The notes under the pieces were generated by a model. That model did not search any database. It saw only the letters and a list, made by a program, of their open reading frames with translations, and was not told where the DNA came from. A stretch of DNA of 27,005 nucleotides from Bryobacteraceae bacterium (GTDB lineage Bacteria > Acidobacteriota > Terriglobia > Bryobacterales > Bryobacteraceae), in assembly GCA_030039005.1 (NCBI GenBank), contig JASHQT010000147.1:1-27005 (forward strand), in the 5' to 3' direction. Shown here piece by piece: positions 17,758 through 25,434 of the stretch; position 1 is the first letter of the stretch, and each line of letters begins with the position of its first letter. The translations under genes were made by a program, and so were the position numbers.

Positions 17758-20383
17758 CCCGCAGCGCGACCATGGGGTCCACCAGCGCCGCACGACGCGC
17801 AGGCAGCGCGATCGCGAGCGCGGCAATTGCCAGGAATAGCGCGGCCACCAGCGCGATCACTTTGGGGTCTGCCGCGTTGACGCCGTAAAGCAAGGCCCGC
17901 AGCAGCCAACTAATCAGCAGCGCGCACGCGATCCCGCCGGCCATCCCCAGCGCGACTGGTATCCCGCCTTGCCGTGCTACCAGCAGGAGCAAGTCGCGTT
18001 GCTCGGCGCCCATCGCCTTGCGGATGCCGAACTCCGGCACGCGCTGCGCGACGATTTGCGACAGTACGCCATTCAAACCGACGGCGGAAAGCAGCAGTGC
18101 GCTTATGGAGAAAAATCCCAAAACCAGGGCGCGGAATCGCGGATAAGCCAGTGTCTTGAAAATTTCCACGCTCACCGGCTCGACTGGATTGATGGGTACC
18201 GCTGCATCAACGGCCGCGATCTGTTCCTGAATCCGATGTTCGAACGACGCACCAGCCGCACGTGCACGAATGGCGATCTCGAAGCGCTGCGGCGCGGCCT
18301 GGGAAACAGGCTGGTAGAGCATCGGCGTCGACACCCAGCTCATTTCGTTCATCAGTTCGGAGTGCTTGAGATTGCCCACAATGCCCACAATCGTCATCCA
18401 GGGCATCTCCTGCCCGGGCCCACGCTCCAGGCGTATCTGCTGGCCCAGGACATTACGGCCGCCGAAATATTCGCGAACGAGCGCTTCGTTGACGATCGCC
18501 ACCGGCGTCGAGGAGAGGCGATCCGTCTCTTCAAAGCTCCGGCCCTCGAGCAATGGCGCATCGACTACACGAAAAAACGCAGGAGTGACAGCATTCAACC
18601 CGGCATCGTGCCGCTCTAAGCCGGCCTCTACCGGGTGTCCTTGGACCTCAAGGGCCTCATTCGACGTGCTCACCGAGTATGGGGGGAGCTGGCCCGTCAA
18701 AGCGGCGCCGGCCACGCCGGGCGTTTCGCGCAAGCGATCGAGCAGAGCGTCATAATACTGCTCGCGGCGCGCGGCGTCGCCGTAACGCGGCGTGGGAAGT
18801 AGGGTGTGAGTTTCAAAGAGGCGGTCTGGATTAAAACCCAACGGCTCGGACCCCATGCGCAAGGCGCTCGCGAGCAGCAACCCCGCGCCGATCAGCAGGA
18901 CGAACGAAAGACCCATCTCGAGCGCGACCATCGTGCCTGCCGCACGCCGGCGCAACCCGCCGCCCACCGCGCCGCGCCCGCCGGCTTTTAATCGCTCGAA
19001 TACATCGGTGCGCGAGATGCTGAGCGCGGGCAGCAAACCAAGGCCTAGCGTGGTCGCGACCGCAACCAGGATGGCGAAAATCAGGACTGGCGCATCGATG
19101 GTGACGTGGGCGCCGACGGTCAACGTGATGGGTGCGGCGTGACGGAAGTATCGTACCGCGCCGCTGGCGATCGCGATTCCGCCGAGCGTCCCGATGCAGG
19201 CGAGCAGCAGGCTCTCGGTGAGCACCTGGCGCACCAGCCGTGCTCGTCCAGATCCCAGAGCAGCGCGCACGGCCATCTCCCGCTGACGTTCGGCCAACCG
19301 CGCGAGAAGAAGATTGGCGACGTTCAGCGCGGCGATCGCAAGCAGCAGCAGAACGGCGCAGAACGCCACAATCAGCGTCAGGCGCAGCGTGCGGCTGGCC
19401 AAAAACGTGAATTCGCCATGCAGATCGTACACGCGCGGTTCGAAATCGTGCCAGAAGCCGCTGGGATGCGCGGCGCGATACAACGCCACCACCTCCGATT
19501 GAGCCTGCTCGCGTGTGACTCCGGGCTTGAGGCGGGCGAAGATACCTACGCCCTCGGGCCGCGGTTGGTAGTCCTTCCCCAGCAGAATCCAGATCTCCGT
19601 CTCGGGCGGGTAAAAGGAGAACGTTGCAGGCATGACGCCCTCCACCGTGCACGACCGCTGGTCGAGGGTCAGTCCCCGGCCGACAATCGAGGGGTCGCCG
19701 CCGAGCGCCGCCTCCCAGAAGCCGTGCGAGAGAACGATGGCACAGCCGTCTCCGTCATCCTCTTCAGTAAACGTGCGGCCTAGAGCGGCCGGCACGCCCA
19801 GCATCTCGAAAAACGCGTCGGTCACCGGGATGGCCAGCAACTCCTTGGCTTCGCCGCGACCGGTGAGAATGCGCGATGGGCTGTAGGCCCACGTTGCCGC
19901 CGCAAGGCTTTGAAAGGAACGCGAGGTCCGGCGCCAATCTTTGTAATCGTCATAGCGCGCAAAGATCTTGGCGAGACCCTTTTCGCGTAGGCCGTGATCC
20001 CAGATGACCACCAACCGGCCGGGATCGCGGTACGGCAGGGGACGCAGCAGAACGGCTTCCACGACACTGAAAACGGCCGTCGCGGAGCCGATGCCCAGGG
20101 CCAACGTCACGGCGACGATGGCGGTAAAACCGAGCTTTTTGCGTAGCATCCGGGCGGCGAATCGCAGATCCTGGTGCGCTTCATCGAGCCATCTCCACAT
20201 CCATGCATCGCGGCTGGACTCCAGCGCCAACGTGACGTTACCGAATCGCCGCCGCGCATCGCCCGCGTTGCGTAGTTTTTCGGTGCGCAATTCCAGGTGC
20301 AGGCGCATCTCCTCGGCCAGTTCTTCGTCGAAGCGCGATCGCTCGAAGAGAAATCGGAACTTGCGCCAGATTCTTCTGACCAT
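17750..20383 (-). CDS. ADOP-type permease with N-terminal prefix domain
   Basis: The protein has 877 residues. Residues 1-80 form the charged prefix domain of ADOP proteins ([56 protein letters not shown]). Two MacB-core/FtsX units follow: the first from [20 protein letters not shown] to the helices [20 protein letters not shown], the second from [20 protein letters not shown] to the ending [20 protein letters not shown]. As with its relatives, no ABC ATPase gene is adjacent. The function is unknown; antibiotic or peptide export and envelope mechanotransduction are the common proposals for MacB relatives. A GGAG ribosome site lies six bases before the ATG at 20383. It is the first gene of the ADOP-PadR-ADOP operon and overlaps padR by 8 bases. 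Confidence 0.94.
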   Translation of the reverse strand: MVRRIWRKFRFLFERSRFDEELAEEMRLHLELRTEKLRNAGDARRRFGNVTLALESSRDAWMWRWLDEAHQDLRFAARMLRKKLGFTAIVAVTLALGIGSATAVFSVVEAVLLRPLPYRDPGRLVVIWDHGLREKGLAKIFARYDDYKDWRRTSRSFQSLAAATWAYSPSRILTGRGEAKELLAIPVTDAFFEMLGVPAALGRTFTEEDDGDGCAIVLSHGFWEAALGGDPSIVGRGLTLDQRSCTVEGVMPATFSFYPPETEIWILLGKDYQPRPEGVGIFARLKPGVTREQAQSEVVALYRAAHPSGFWHDFEPRVYDLHGEFTFLASRTLRLTLIVAFCAVLLLLAIAALNVANLLLARLAERQREMAVRAALGSGRARLVRQVLTESLLLACIGTLGGIAIASGAVRYFRHAAPITLTVGAHVTIDAPVLIFAILVAVATTLGLGLLPALSISRTDVFERLKAGGRGAVGGGLRRRAAGTMVALEMGLSFVLLIGAGLLLASALRMGSEPLGFNPDRLFETHTLLPTPRYGDAARREQYYDALLDRLRETPGVAGAALTGQLPPYSVSTSNEALEVQGHPVEAGLERHDAGLNAVTPAFFRVVDAPLLEGRSFEETDRLSSTPVAIVNEALVREYFGGRNVLGQQIRLERGPGQEMPWMTIVGIVGNLKHSELMNEMSWVSTPMLYQPVSQAAPQRFEIAIRARAAGASFEHRIQEQIAAVDAAVPINPVEPVSVEIFKTLAYPRFRALVLGFFSISALLLSAVGLNGVLSQIVAQRVPEFGIRKAMGAEQRDLLLLVARQGGIPVALGMAGGIACALLISWLLRALLYGVNAADPKVIALVAALFLAIAALAIALPARRAALVDPMVALRDE

Positions 20384-20402
20384 CCGTCACTCCATGCACT
20401 AG

Positions 20403-20438
20403 CATAGACATTCTATGTCACTCGCATGTGCCGCGCAA
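20403..20438 (-). promoter_or_regulatory. Candidate ADOP-PadR promoter overlapped by a palindromic operator
   Basis: On the minus strand TTGCGC (plus-strand positions 20433-20438) and TAGAAT (20410-20415, five of six to consensus) are 17 bases apart. Two nested perfect inverted repeats cover the -10 box: CATAGA-CAT-TCTATG at 20403-20417 and GACAT-TCT-ATGTC at 20407-20419. The predicted start of transcription is about 20 bases before the ADOP start codon. A repressor bound here would cover the -10 box; PadR encoded in the operon is the natural candidate. Confidence 0.55.
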
Positions 20439-20461
20439 GGCACAATTAAGCGCCGGGTTAC

Positions 20462-21160
20462 TTACTGGTCGGGGGCTCGTGCTGCCTGACCCTCCATCAG
20501 CGAAATGACTTTGTGCAAGGATGCAACGACAGCGCATGCGGCTTTGCGAGCCGCGCGCGAGGGGGGCTTCAGATCGGGGACCATCACGGCGATCATGCCC
20601 GCACGGGCGGAGGAGAGGATGCCGGCGTCGGAGTCTTCGACGGCGAGGACACGCGCCGGTTCCACGCCCAGGCGGCGGGCGGCTTCAATATAGATGTCGG
20701 GCGAAGGCTTGGAATTGGCGACTTGCTCCCCGGTCACGATGCAGGCGAACCTTTTCCGGTCGAGCCGGGCGGCGGCGAGGCTGCAGGCGGCGTAATCCTG
20801 GTCGCTCGACGTCGCGATTCCGACGGGGATGCGGCGTTTTGCGAGGTAAGTCAGCAACTCCGTGAGGCCGGGCTTATGCGGAATCCCGTTCGCGTCTACC
20901 TCGCTGCGCCAGAGCGCGGCCCAGCGGTCACGGAAGCGGTCGAGCGGAAATCCGGCGCCGAAGCGCTCCGTCAGCGCCGCTTCGCCTTCGGCGTTCGTGC
21001 GGCCAACCAGAGTGAGATAAAACTTGTCGTCCAGCGGGCAGCCAAGCTCGAAGGCCGCTTCCTGCCAGGCGATCTTATACAGAGGCTCGGTATCGAGCAT
21101 CAGCCCGTCCATATCCAGGACCACGGAGTCGATGGAAAGTGGCGGACCGATCGCATTCAT
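20462..21160 (-). CDS. HAD-superfamily hydrolase, beta-phosphoglucomutase-like
   Basis: The 232-residue protein has the HAD motifs in order: VVLDMDGLMLDTEP (nucleophile Asp16, acid/base Asp18), IPVGIATSSD (motif II Thr/Ser), the lysine in NSKPSPDIYIEAA (motif III) and AVEDSDAGILSSARAGM (motif IV). The cap domain between residues 25 and 90 is the small helical C1 type. It most resembles the phosphatase/phosphoglucomutase subgroup acting on small phosphorylated sugars; the substrate cannot be read from sequence. It is a cytoplasmic protein with no signal peptide. No good ribosome site precedes the ATG at 21160. It ends 78 bases before the ADOP operon, which appears to have its own promoter in that gap. 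Confidence 0.9.
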   Translation of the reverse strand: MNAIGPPLSIDSVVLDMDGLMLDTEPLYKIAWQEAAFELGCPLDDKFYLTLVGRTNAEGEAALTERFGAGFPLDRFRDRWAALWRSEVDANGIPHKPGLTELLTYLAKRRIPVGIATSSDQDYAACSLAAARLDRKRFACIVTGEQVANSKPSPDIYIEAARRLGVEPARVLAVEDSDAGILSSARAGMIAVMVPDLKPPSRAARKAACAVVASLHKVISLMEGQAARAPDQ

Positions 21161-21307
21161 GTTAGAGACAGCATGTCACGGATATGGGGTCTTTCACCCA
21201 GGGAAGTAAAGTTACCTGCGGTCTTTAACACAGCCAGATGCGTTTGGCCGCTTCCTCACCAAGCCGCTTTTGGCGGGCGGCGTGCTCGCAGGTTACTTGA
21301 GAAGGGC

Positions 21308-21550
21308 ATGATTATGTTCTCACTGGTCGAACTGAAAACCGCGATTCTGGATCAGGGCATCCCGGGAATGTCGCCGCTCGATACGGCGTTGGCTTTTCTG
21401 TTGATGTTTGGCGTCTCCATGATCCCGTACGCGATGTTTTATCTATCGCTTCGGAAGAGCGCCAAGGCGCCGGAGGCTGCCCATGGTCCGTTTGCGAAAT
21501 TGACAGGCTGGATGCACATGCACCATCATCCCCAACCGCTGCATCGTTAA
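21308..21550 (+). CDS. Small single-helix membrane protein with His-rich tail
   Basis: This 80-residue protein starts MIMFSLVELKTAILDQGIPG and has one or two close hydrophobic stretches (LDTALAFLLMFGVSMIPYAM, then FYLSL). A short basic loop (RKSAKAPEAAH) leads to a tail rich in His and Met (GWMHMHHHPQPLHR). The tail could bind a metal such as copper or nickel, or could simply be polar. I do not recognise a family. A GAGAAGGGC stretch directly before the ATG at 21308 may serve as the ribosome site; an ATG at 21314 is an alternative. The frame is open far upstream, but that part is shadow of the HAD gene. It stands alone with no clear operon partner. Confidence 0.55.
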   Translation: MIMFSLVELKTAILDQGIPGMSPLDTALAFLLMFGVSMIPYAMFYLSLRKSAKAPEAAHGPFAKLTGWMHMHHHPQPLHR

Positions 21551-21679
21551 CTGGATCAGGAGAGTGCGGAACTCCAAGCCCGTGGCCTCGTAAGGTCCGC
21601 TGTTGCAATTGGCGCGGATAGACCCGGGTAACGACAGGCAGTGGCCAAGTCGTGGTCGGTGGAACGGCTAAGTGCGCGG

Positions 21680-21793
21680 GCCGATTCGCGCAATGGCGAG
21701 TATGTCTCCGGCAATTTCTTCCGTGCTTTCCGAGTGCAGCCCTGGATCGACCACCTAATGACGGGAGCGGCCGATCGGGAGAGCGTCGCACCT
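21680..21793 (+). pseudogene. Probable remnant of an ADOP-type permease gene
   Basis: In one plus-strand frame this stretch reads RNGEYVSGNFFRAFRVQPWI, then DHLMTGAADRESVAP. It closely resembles the segment of ADOP/MacB periplasmic domains that reads like 'VSGNYFSVLGVxPxxGRxFTxxDD' (compare [20 protein letters not shown] in the permease encoded at 14969-17410). Nothing family-like continues on either side, so only a decayed fragment of a once much longer gene is left. The surrounding 21551-21887 shows no intact gene. A chance resemblance is possible but the match covers about 30 residues. Confidence 0.45.
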
Positions 21794-21887
21794 CGGTCAA
21801 CCCTCGCGCGAATCTCAGCGCGCGTCCATTTCTTGCCTCCGACTAAATTTTTATCACCACGTTTTTCTCTCACGTCTCTACGCCGCG

Positions 21888-21928
21888 CCGATAAGAATCG
21901 GCATGAGGCCGATAGGAATCGGCGTGAG
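21888..21928 (+). repeat. Two tandem palindromes 21 bases apart before the TPR gene
   Basis: Two 20-base copies, starting at 21888 and 21909, differ at two positions. Each begins with a dyad: CCGAT-AAGA-ATCGG and CCGAT-AGGA-ATCGG. The 21-base period is two turns of DNA, so proteins bound to both would sit on the same face. The likely start codon of the TPR gene is 32 bases further on. The first in-frame ATG (21903) lies inside the repeat. Confidence 0.6.
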
Positions 21929-21959
21929 AAAGAAGCGCTGCCTGCGCAACCAAAGGAGT

Positions 21960-23063
21960 GTGAAGTTCGCTGGAGCATGCTTGCTCGCGATGATTTGCAT
22001 TCCGGTCGCGGCAGCCGATCTCCCGCAGACGCTCGATCAAGCCATCGCGAGAAACAATCAGGCCGTTCGACTGGCACGGGAAGGACAAGACGCGGAAGCC
22101 GAGAGCTTGTATCGCTCGGCCTTGGAAGGGGCGAAGGAAGATGAGATCGCCAGCGCCAGGATCGCCACCAATCTCGGAGAGCTGTACCGCAGAGAAGATC
22201 GCTACAGCGACGCAGAACGCATGTTTCATCAGGCGCTGCTATGGCGGCGGAAGAATCTGCCGGAGTCGAGCGAGGATCTAGCCTACGCGCGGAACAACCT
22301 GGGCGAGATCTATCGCGTGCAAGGGCGGGATTGGGAAGCGCGCAACCTGATGGAGTCCGCGGCGCGCAGCCTAGAATTGTTCCATCCGGAGGCGCCCGGC
22401 TTTCCGGTGGTCCTGAGTAATTTCGCGGTCGTACTGTGCGAGTTCCGGGAATTCGAACGTGCCCAAGAATCGTTGCGTTCCGCGTTGGCCGCCTATGAGC
22501 GTCTGCACAGTACATCCTCGCCGGAATATGCCCTTACGCTGGCTGACCTAGGTGAAGTCCTCGAGGCCCAAAATCAATTACTCGCGGCTGAACCGCTATA
22601 TGAACAAGCGATCGGCATTTTTGAGAGCGCCGGCCCGGAGGCGAGGATGGATCTGGCCGCGACGCTCGCCGACCAAGGCGAGTTGTACCAGCGCCTGGAG
22701 CGCCCGGAAGAAGCGCGGGAAACCGAGCAGCGGGCTTTGCAACTGCTGCGCCCCCATGGCGCCGCGCTGTTGCGCGCGCAGATCCTACGCAACCTCGGGA
22801 ACATTGTGGCAGACGGGAGCAAGCCAGCCGATGCGGCGCCCTATTTCCAACAGTCGCTCACGATTCAGGAAAAAACGTTGGGCGCCGACCATCCAGCCAC
22901 TGCGGGCCTGCTGCTGGACTATGCTTCGGCGACGCAGCGCGCCGGGAATAAGTCGCTCGCCCGCAAGCTGCGCAAGCGCGCCAAGGATTTGCTCGATCGC
23001 CTGGGCCGCCAAGCCTTACCCGCGGTCACGGTTTCTCTGCGCGACCTGCGTGGCCAGAGGTGA
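21960..23063 (+). CDS. Secreted TPR-repeat protein (tandem TPR_10/TPR_12-like)
   Basis: From the GTG at 21960 the protein has 367 residues and begins with a compact signal peptide (MKFAGACLLAMICIPVAAA, then DLPQTL). From about residue 30 to 340 there are six to eight tetratricopeptide repeats with the 'xxAExLYxxALxIxExxLGxxHPxxA' rhythm of kinesin-light-chain-like TPRs, for example YSDAERMFHQALLWRRKNLP, LAAEPLYEQAIGIFESAGPE and YFQQSLTIQEKTLGADHPAT. Each repeat is about 42 residues. Such arrays bind peptides or other proteins. An earlier in-frame ATG at 21903 would add 19 basic residues before the signal peptide; the GTG start gives the standard N-terminus, and AAGGAG lies next to it, though unusually close. 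The tandem palindromes just upstream suggest specific regulation. Confidence 0.85.
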   Translation: MKFAGACLLAMICIPVAAADLPQTLDQAIARNNQAVRLAREGQDAEAESLYRSALEGAKEDEIASARIATNLGELYRREDRYSDAERMFHQALLWRRKNLPESSEDLAYARNNLGEIYRVQGRDWEARNLMESAARSLELFHPEAPGFPVVLSNFAVVLCEFREFERAQESLRSALAAYERLHSTSSPEYALTLADLGEVLEAQNQLLAAEPLYEQAIGIFESAGPEARMDLAATLADQGELYQRLERPEEARETEQRALQLLRPHGAALLRAQILRNLGNIVADGSKPADAAPYFQQSLTIQEKTLGADHPATAGLLLDYASATQRAGNKSLARKLRKRAKDLLDRLGRQALPAVTVSLRDLRGQR

Positions 23064-23108
23064 GCGCTACCGCTGCTGGCCGCCAACGGCGCCGGGGGCA
23101 TCTTAACC

Positions 23109-23681
23109 CTACTTGGGAAGCATGGGCTTGCCCTCATGCGCGACCAGCAGGTCGTGCATGTCGTTGGCATGCTCCTCTTCGTTCGTCAGGATAGCTTCCA
23201 TCATCACGCGCGTGGTGGGATCTTTATCGGCGAAATAGCGGATCAGCTCGCGGTAATGCTCGCACGCGATCCGCTCGGCCACCAAATTCTCCTGGATCAT
23301 CTCGATCAGGTTCCCGCCCTCGGCATATTGGGACGCCGCCCGCATCGCCAGCCCTTCGGGATTAAAGTTCGGCGTGCCGCCCAATTGATTGATCCGCTCC
23401 GCCACCTTGCGCATGTGCCCGGTCTCTTCCTTGGCGTGCTCGTCGAATTCCTCCTTCACGCTGTCGCTCGAAATCCCCTGCGCCGCTACCGCGTTCATCG
23501 TGTAGCGCAGCACGCAAACGATCTCGGTGGCCAGTACCGATTGCAGGATATCGATGGTCTGTTTGACGTCGCCCTGGTAGTCTTGCGTCACCGCTCCGCG
23601 CTCCAGGCTCTTGCGCGCCCGCGCCCGCAGCTCTTGCACATCCGTCAGAAACGGTTGATTGTTGGTTCTCGTTGCTGCCAT
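23109..23681 (-). CDS. Ferritin-like (bacterioferritin/Dps-type) protein
   Basis: The 190-residue protein is a four-helix ferritin-like carboxylate di-iron protein. Candidate ligands appear in the expected order: Glu in LATEIVCVLRY (helix A), EEFDEHAKEETGHM (E..E..H, helix B), Glu in NLVAERIACEHY (helix C) and NEEEHANDMHDLL (E..H, helix D). Its sequence is nearer to the bacterioferritin-like 'ferritin-like domain' group than to classical ferritin. Likely roles are iron storage or protection from peroxide. An N-terminal extension of about 40 residues (TNNQPFLTDVQELRARARKS) precedes the bundle. GGAG lies six bases before the ATG at 23681. The gene follows the glycine-rich peptide gene by 19 bases and is probably in one transcript with it. 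Confidence 0.9.
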   Translation of the reverse strand: MAATRTNNQPFLTDVQELRARARKSLERGAVTQDYQGDVKQTIDILQSVLATEIVCVLRYTMNAVAAQGISSDSVKEEFDEHAKEETGHMRKVAERINQLGGTPNFNPEGLAMRAASQYAEGGNLIEMIQENLVAERIACEHYRELIRYFADKDPTTRVMMEAILTNEEEHANDMHDLLVAHEGKPMLPK

Positions 23682-23700
23682 CCTGTTCTCCGATCCTCGC

Positions 23701-24033
23701 TTAAAAGAGTTTCTTGATCGCCTTTCCGATGCCCTTGCCGATCTTGCCCGTGCCCTTCACCGCTCCTACGCCGGCATCCTTGCCCGCCGTGCCTGCGCCT
23801 TTTCCGAGCGCTCCGGCGGCGTTCACCGGATGAAGTGTCACCAGGTCCACCGCACTTTTGCCCGTGCCCGCGGCCAGATGACCCGCTCCCTTGGCCGTCC
23901 CTTTGCCGATGTCCCCGGCGCCGCTGCCGATTTCTTTCCCCGCGCTCCGCGGATGCTTTGTCGTTTGAGTATGATCCGGCTGCTGTGACCAGCCGCACAC
24001 CACCAGCGCCGGAATTAACAACAGATACTTCAT
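23701..24033 (-). CDS. Secreted glycine/lysine-rich peptide
   Basis: From the ATG at 24033 the product has 110 residues. It has a signal peptide (MKYLLLIPALVVCGWSQQ); the Cys sits where a lipobox Cys might, but LVVC is a poor lipobox. The mature part is a run of GxxxG-like units: GKEIGSGAGDIGKGTAKGAG, HLAAGTGKSAVDLV, GALGKGAGTAGKDAGVGAVK, and the cationic end GTGKIGKGIGKAIKKLF. Such glycine-zipper spacing favours close helix packing in membranes or oligomers. No enzyme motif is present and I know no function. The ferritin-like gene follows 19 bases later on the same strand. An upstream ATG at 24093 is possible but would bury the signal peptide. Confidence 0.75.
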   Translation of the reverse strand: MKYLLLIPALVVCGWSQQPDHTQTTKHPRSAGKEIGSGAGDIGKGTAKGAGHLAAGTGKSAVDLVTLHPVNAAGALGKGAGTAGKDAGVGAVKGTGKIGKGIGKAIKKLF

Positions 24034-24118
24034 CGCCCAGTAAGACGCACGAACCCCGCCGAATGATGCACACGATCTTTCCTTCGCATACAATCGAGGT
24101 CATCGGAAGGAGCCCCTC

Positions 24119-24784
24119 ATGCGCTTACCCGCGGGCCTTTGCTTACCGGCAGTCCTGGCCGGAATTCTCGCTATGCTGGGCATTGTGAACGCTCAAGCCC
24201 CCACCACGCGCGACCTCCACCTTCGCGGCGGACGTTTCGCCCCGCTGACTTACGATACGATGACGCCCGAGCAAAAGAACATGGTCGAGAGCATCCTGGC
24301 CGGCCCCCGCAAATCGCTCGACGGACCGTTCAACGTGATGCTGCGCAGTCCCCAAATGGGCGATCTGGCCCAGAAGTTCGGCGAATACGCGCGCTTCCAC
24401 ACTTCGCTGCCGCCGCGCTTGAACGAAATGGTCATTCTCATTACCGGCCGCTTCTGGACCGCGCAATTCGAATGGCAGGCGCACCGGCAAAATGCCCTCA
24501 GAGTCGGCCTCTCGCCCGCGATCATCGATGCGATCGCCAACGGCCGGCGCCCGGCCGCCATGCAGCCTGATGAAGCCGCCGTCTACAACTTCTGCAGCGA
24601 AGTCCTCCACACCAAGCACGCAAGTGACGCTGCTTTTGAGGCCGCCAAGGACAAATTCGGCGAGCGCGGGGTCGTCGACATGCTGGCGGTCATGGGCTAT
24701 TACCAGTTCGTCTCCATGCTGCTTAACGTCGACGGCTATCCGCTGCCGCCCGGCGTCGCGCCCGAGCTGAAGCCGCTGCCTTGA
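24119..24784 (+). CDS. Secreted carboxymuconolactone decarboxylase-like (AhpD-fold) protein
   Basis: The 221-residue protein has a signal peptide (LCLPAVLAGILAMLGIVNAQ) followed by an all-helical CMD/AhpD-like domain. Its blocks are DGPFNVMLRSPQMGDLAQKF, LPPRLNEMVILITGRFWTAQ, FEWQAHRQNALRVGLSPAII and GERGVVDMLAVMGYYQFVSM. The redox CxxC of AhpD is absent; instead FEWQAH supplies a Glu and a His as in carboxymuconolactone decarboxylases. True pathway enzymes are cytoplasmic, so the exported version probably does something else. AAGGAG at 24107-24112 is a good ribosome site, and TACAAT at 24089-24094 is a plausible -10 box. It is divergent from the glycine-rich peptide gene, with 85 bases between them. 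Confidence 0.88.
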   Translation: MRLPAGLCLPAVLAGILAMLGIVNAQAPTTRDLHLRGGRFAPLTYDTMTPEQKNMVESILAGPRKSLDGPFNVMLRSPQMGDLAQKFGEYARFHTSLPPRLNEMVILITGRFWTAQFEWQAHRQNALRVGLSPAIIDAIANGRRPAAMQPDEAAVYNFCSEVLHTKHASDAAFEAAKDKFGERGVVDMLAVMGYYQFVSMLLNVDGYPLPPGVAPELKPLP

Positions 24785-24819
24785 TTGTCCCTATCAAGAC
24801 TAAAGCCGCGCTCCGGTGA

Positions 24820-25194
24820 TCAGGCTTGGTTGATCATGAACGTGGACATGGCGTCGAAAAACGCCCAAAGTGTCTGTCGCGCCTCAACCGGTAGCCCGGC
24901 GTTCCCCAGAGCCTCGGTCATCAGCGACATCCAGCGATCGCGGGCCGCCTGCGTGATGGCGAACGGAAAGTGGCGCGCGCGCAGGCGCGGATGGCCTCGC
25001 TCGGCGATGTAGCGATTCGGTCCGCCAAACCGGTAGATCAGGAAATCGCGGAGGCGCTGCTCGGCCCCTTCCAGGTCCGCGGCGGGATACATGGGCCCCA
25101 GGATGTCATCTTCGGGAACTCGCCGGTAGAATGCCGCGACCAGGCGCGCAAAGCCTTCCTCGCCGATCGCCGCAAACACTTTCAGTTCATCCAT
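24820..25194 (-). CDS. Group II truncated hemoglobin
   Basis: The 124-residue protein has the two-over-two globin pattern of group II (trHbO-like): IGEEGFARLVAAFYRRV with the B10 Tyr23, FLIYRFGGPNRYIAERGHPR, then LRARHFPFAI with the proximal His75 and ARDRWMSLM with Trp88, the group II hallmark at G8. Members bind oxygen and NO and are proposed to act in NO detoxification or peroxide chemistry. It is cytoplasmic. The ATG at 25194 is directly preceded by a tandem 10-base repeat. An out-of-frame ATG inside the repeat opens a 7-codon reading frame that overlaps the true start. The gene converges with the carboxymuconolactone decarboxylase-like gene, 35 bases apart. Confidence 0.93.
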   Translation of the reverse strand: MDELKVFAAIGEEGFARLVAAFYRRVPEDDILGPMYPAADLEGAEQRLRDFLIYRFGGPNRYIAERGHPRLRARHFPFAITQAARDRWMSLMTEALGNAGLPVEARQTLWAFFDAMSTFMINQA

Positions 25195-25214
25195 TTAGTT
25201 CTCATTAGTTCTCA
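25195..25214. repeat. Exact tandem 10-base repeat abutting the hemoglobin start codon
   Basis: TTAGTTCTCA occurs twice in direct succession (25195-25204 and 25205-25214). On the coding strand this reads TGAGAACTAA twice, then ATG. A 10-base period is one DNA turn, and the site covers the ribosome-binding position. It may be a regulatory site or a small slippage duplication. Confidence 0.55.
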
Positions 25215-25272
25215 CGCGCAAACTCGCCTTCTCCGGCTCAAACGCTGAGTTTAGATCATCTCGTGGCGGTAA

Positions 25273-25434
25273 CTATGGAATGCCGCCCTTGCGCGCGATC
25301 CAGCCGCCAAATGCAGCGATTAGCAAAAGCAGCAATTGCCAGCGCAATTGTCCCTTTGGGACATGGGGGCGAGGTGCGATGAACGAGGATGACGGGCCGG
25401 TACTGATTCTGGTCTCTCGTGTGGCAGGGGAGGC
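25273..25434 (-). other. Open frame directly behind the coiled-coil protein, encoding a membrane helix
   Basis: After the TAG of the coiled-coil gene at 25435 the same frame stays open for 53 more codons to a TAG at 25273-25275. It ends QLRWQLLLLLIAAFGGWIAR, then KGGIP, a hydrophobic helix with a basic tail. Two readings are possible. The larger gene may have lost a C-terminal membrane anchor through an amber codon. Alternatively a 24-residue peptide starts at a TTG at 25347, which has AAAGGGA four bases upstream. It may also be chance. A perfect hairpin TGTCCC-TTT-GGGACA at 25349-25363 lies in the same stretch. The rest of 25215-25434 shows nothing else. Confidence 0.3.

Noticed and set aside
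21556..22515. A 319-codon minus-strand open frame
   Set aside because: It is very rich in Arg/Ser/Pro and opposite the clear TPR gene; treated as shadow.
25349..25363. Hairpin TGTCCC-TTT-GGGACA as an intrinsic terminator for the coiled-coil gene
   Set aside because: The stem is short and no T run follows on the minus strand.
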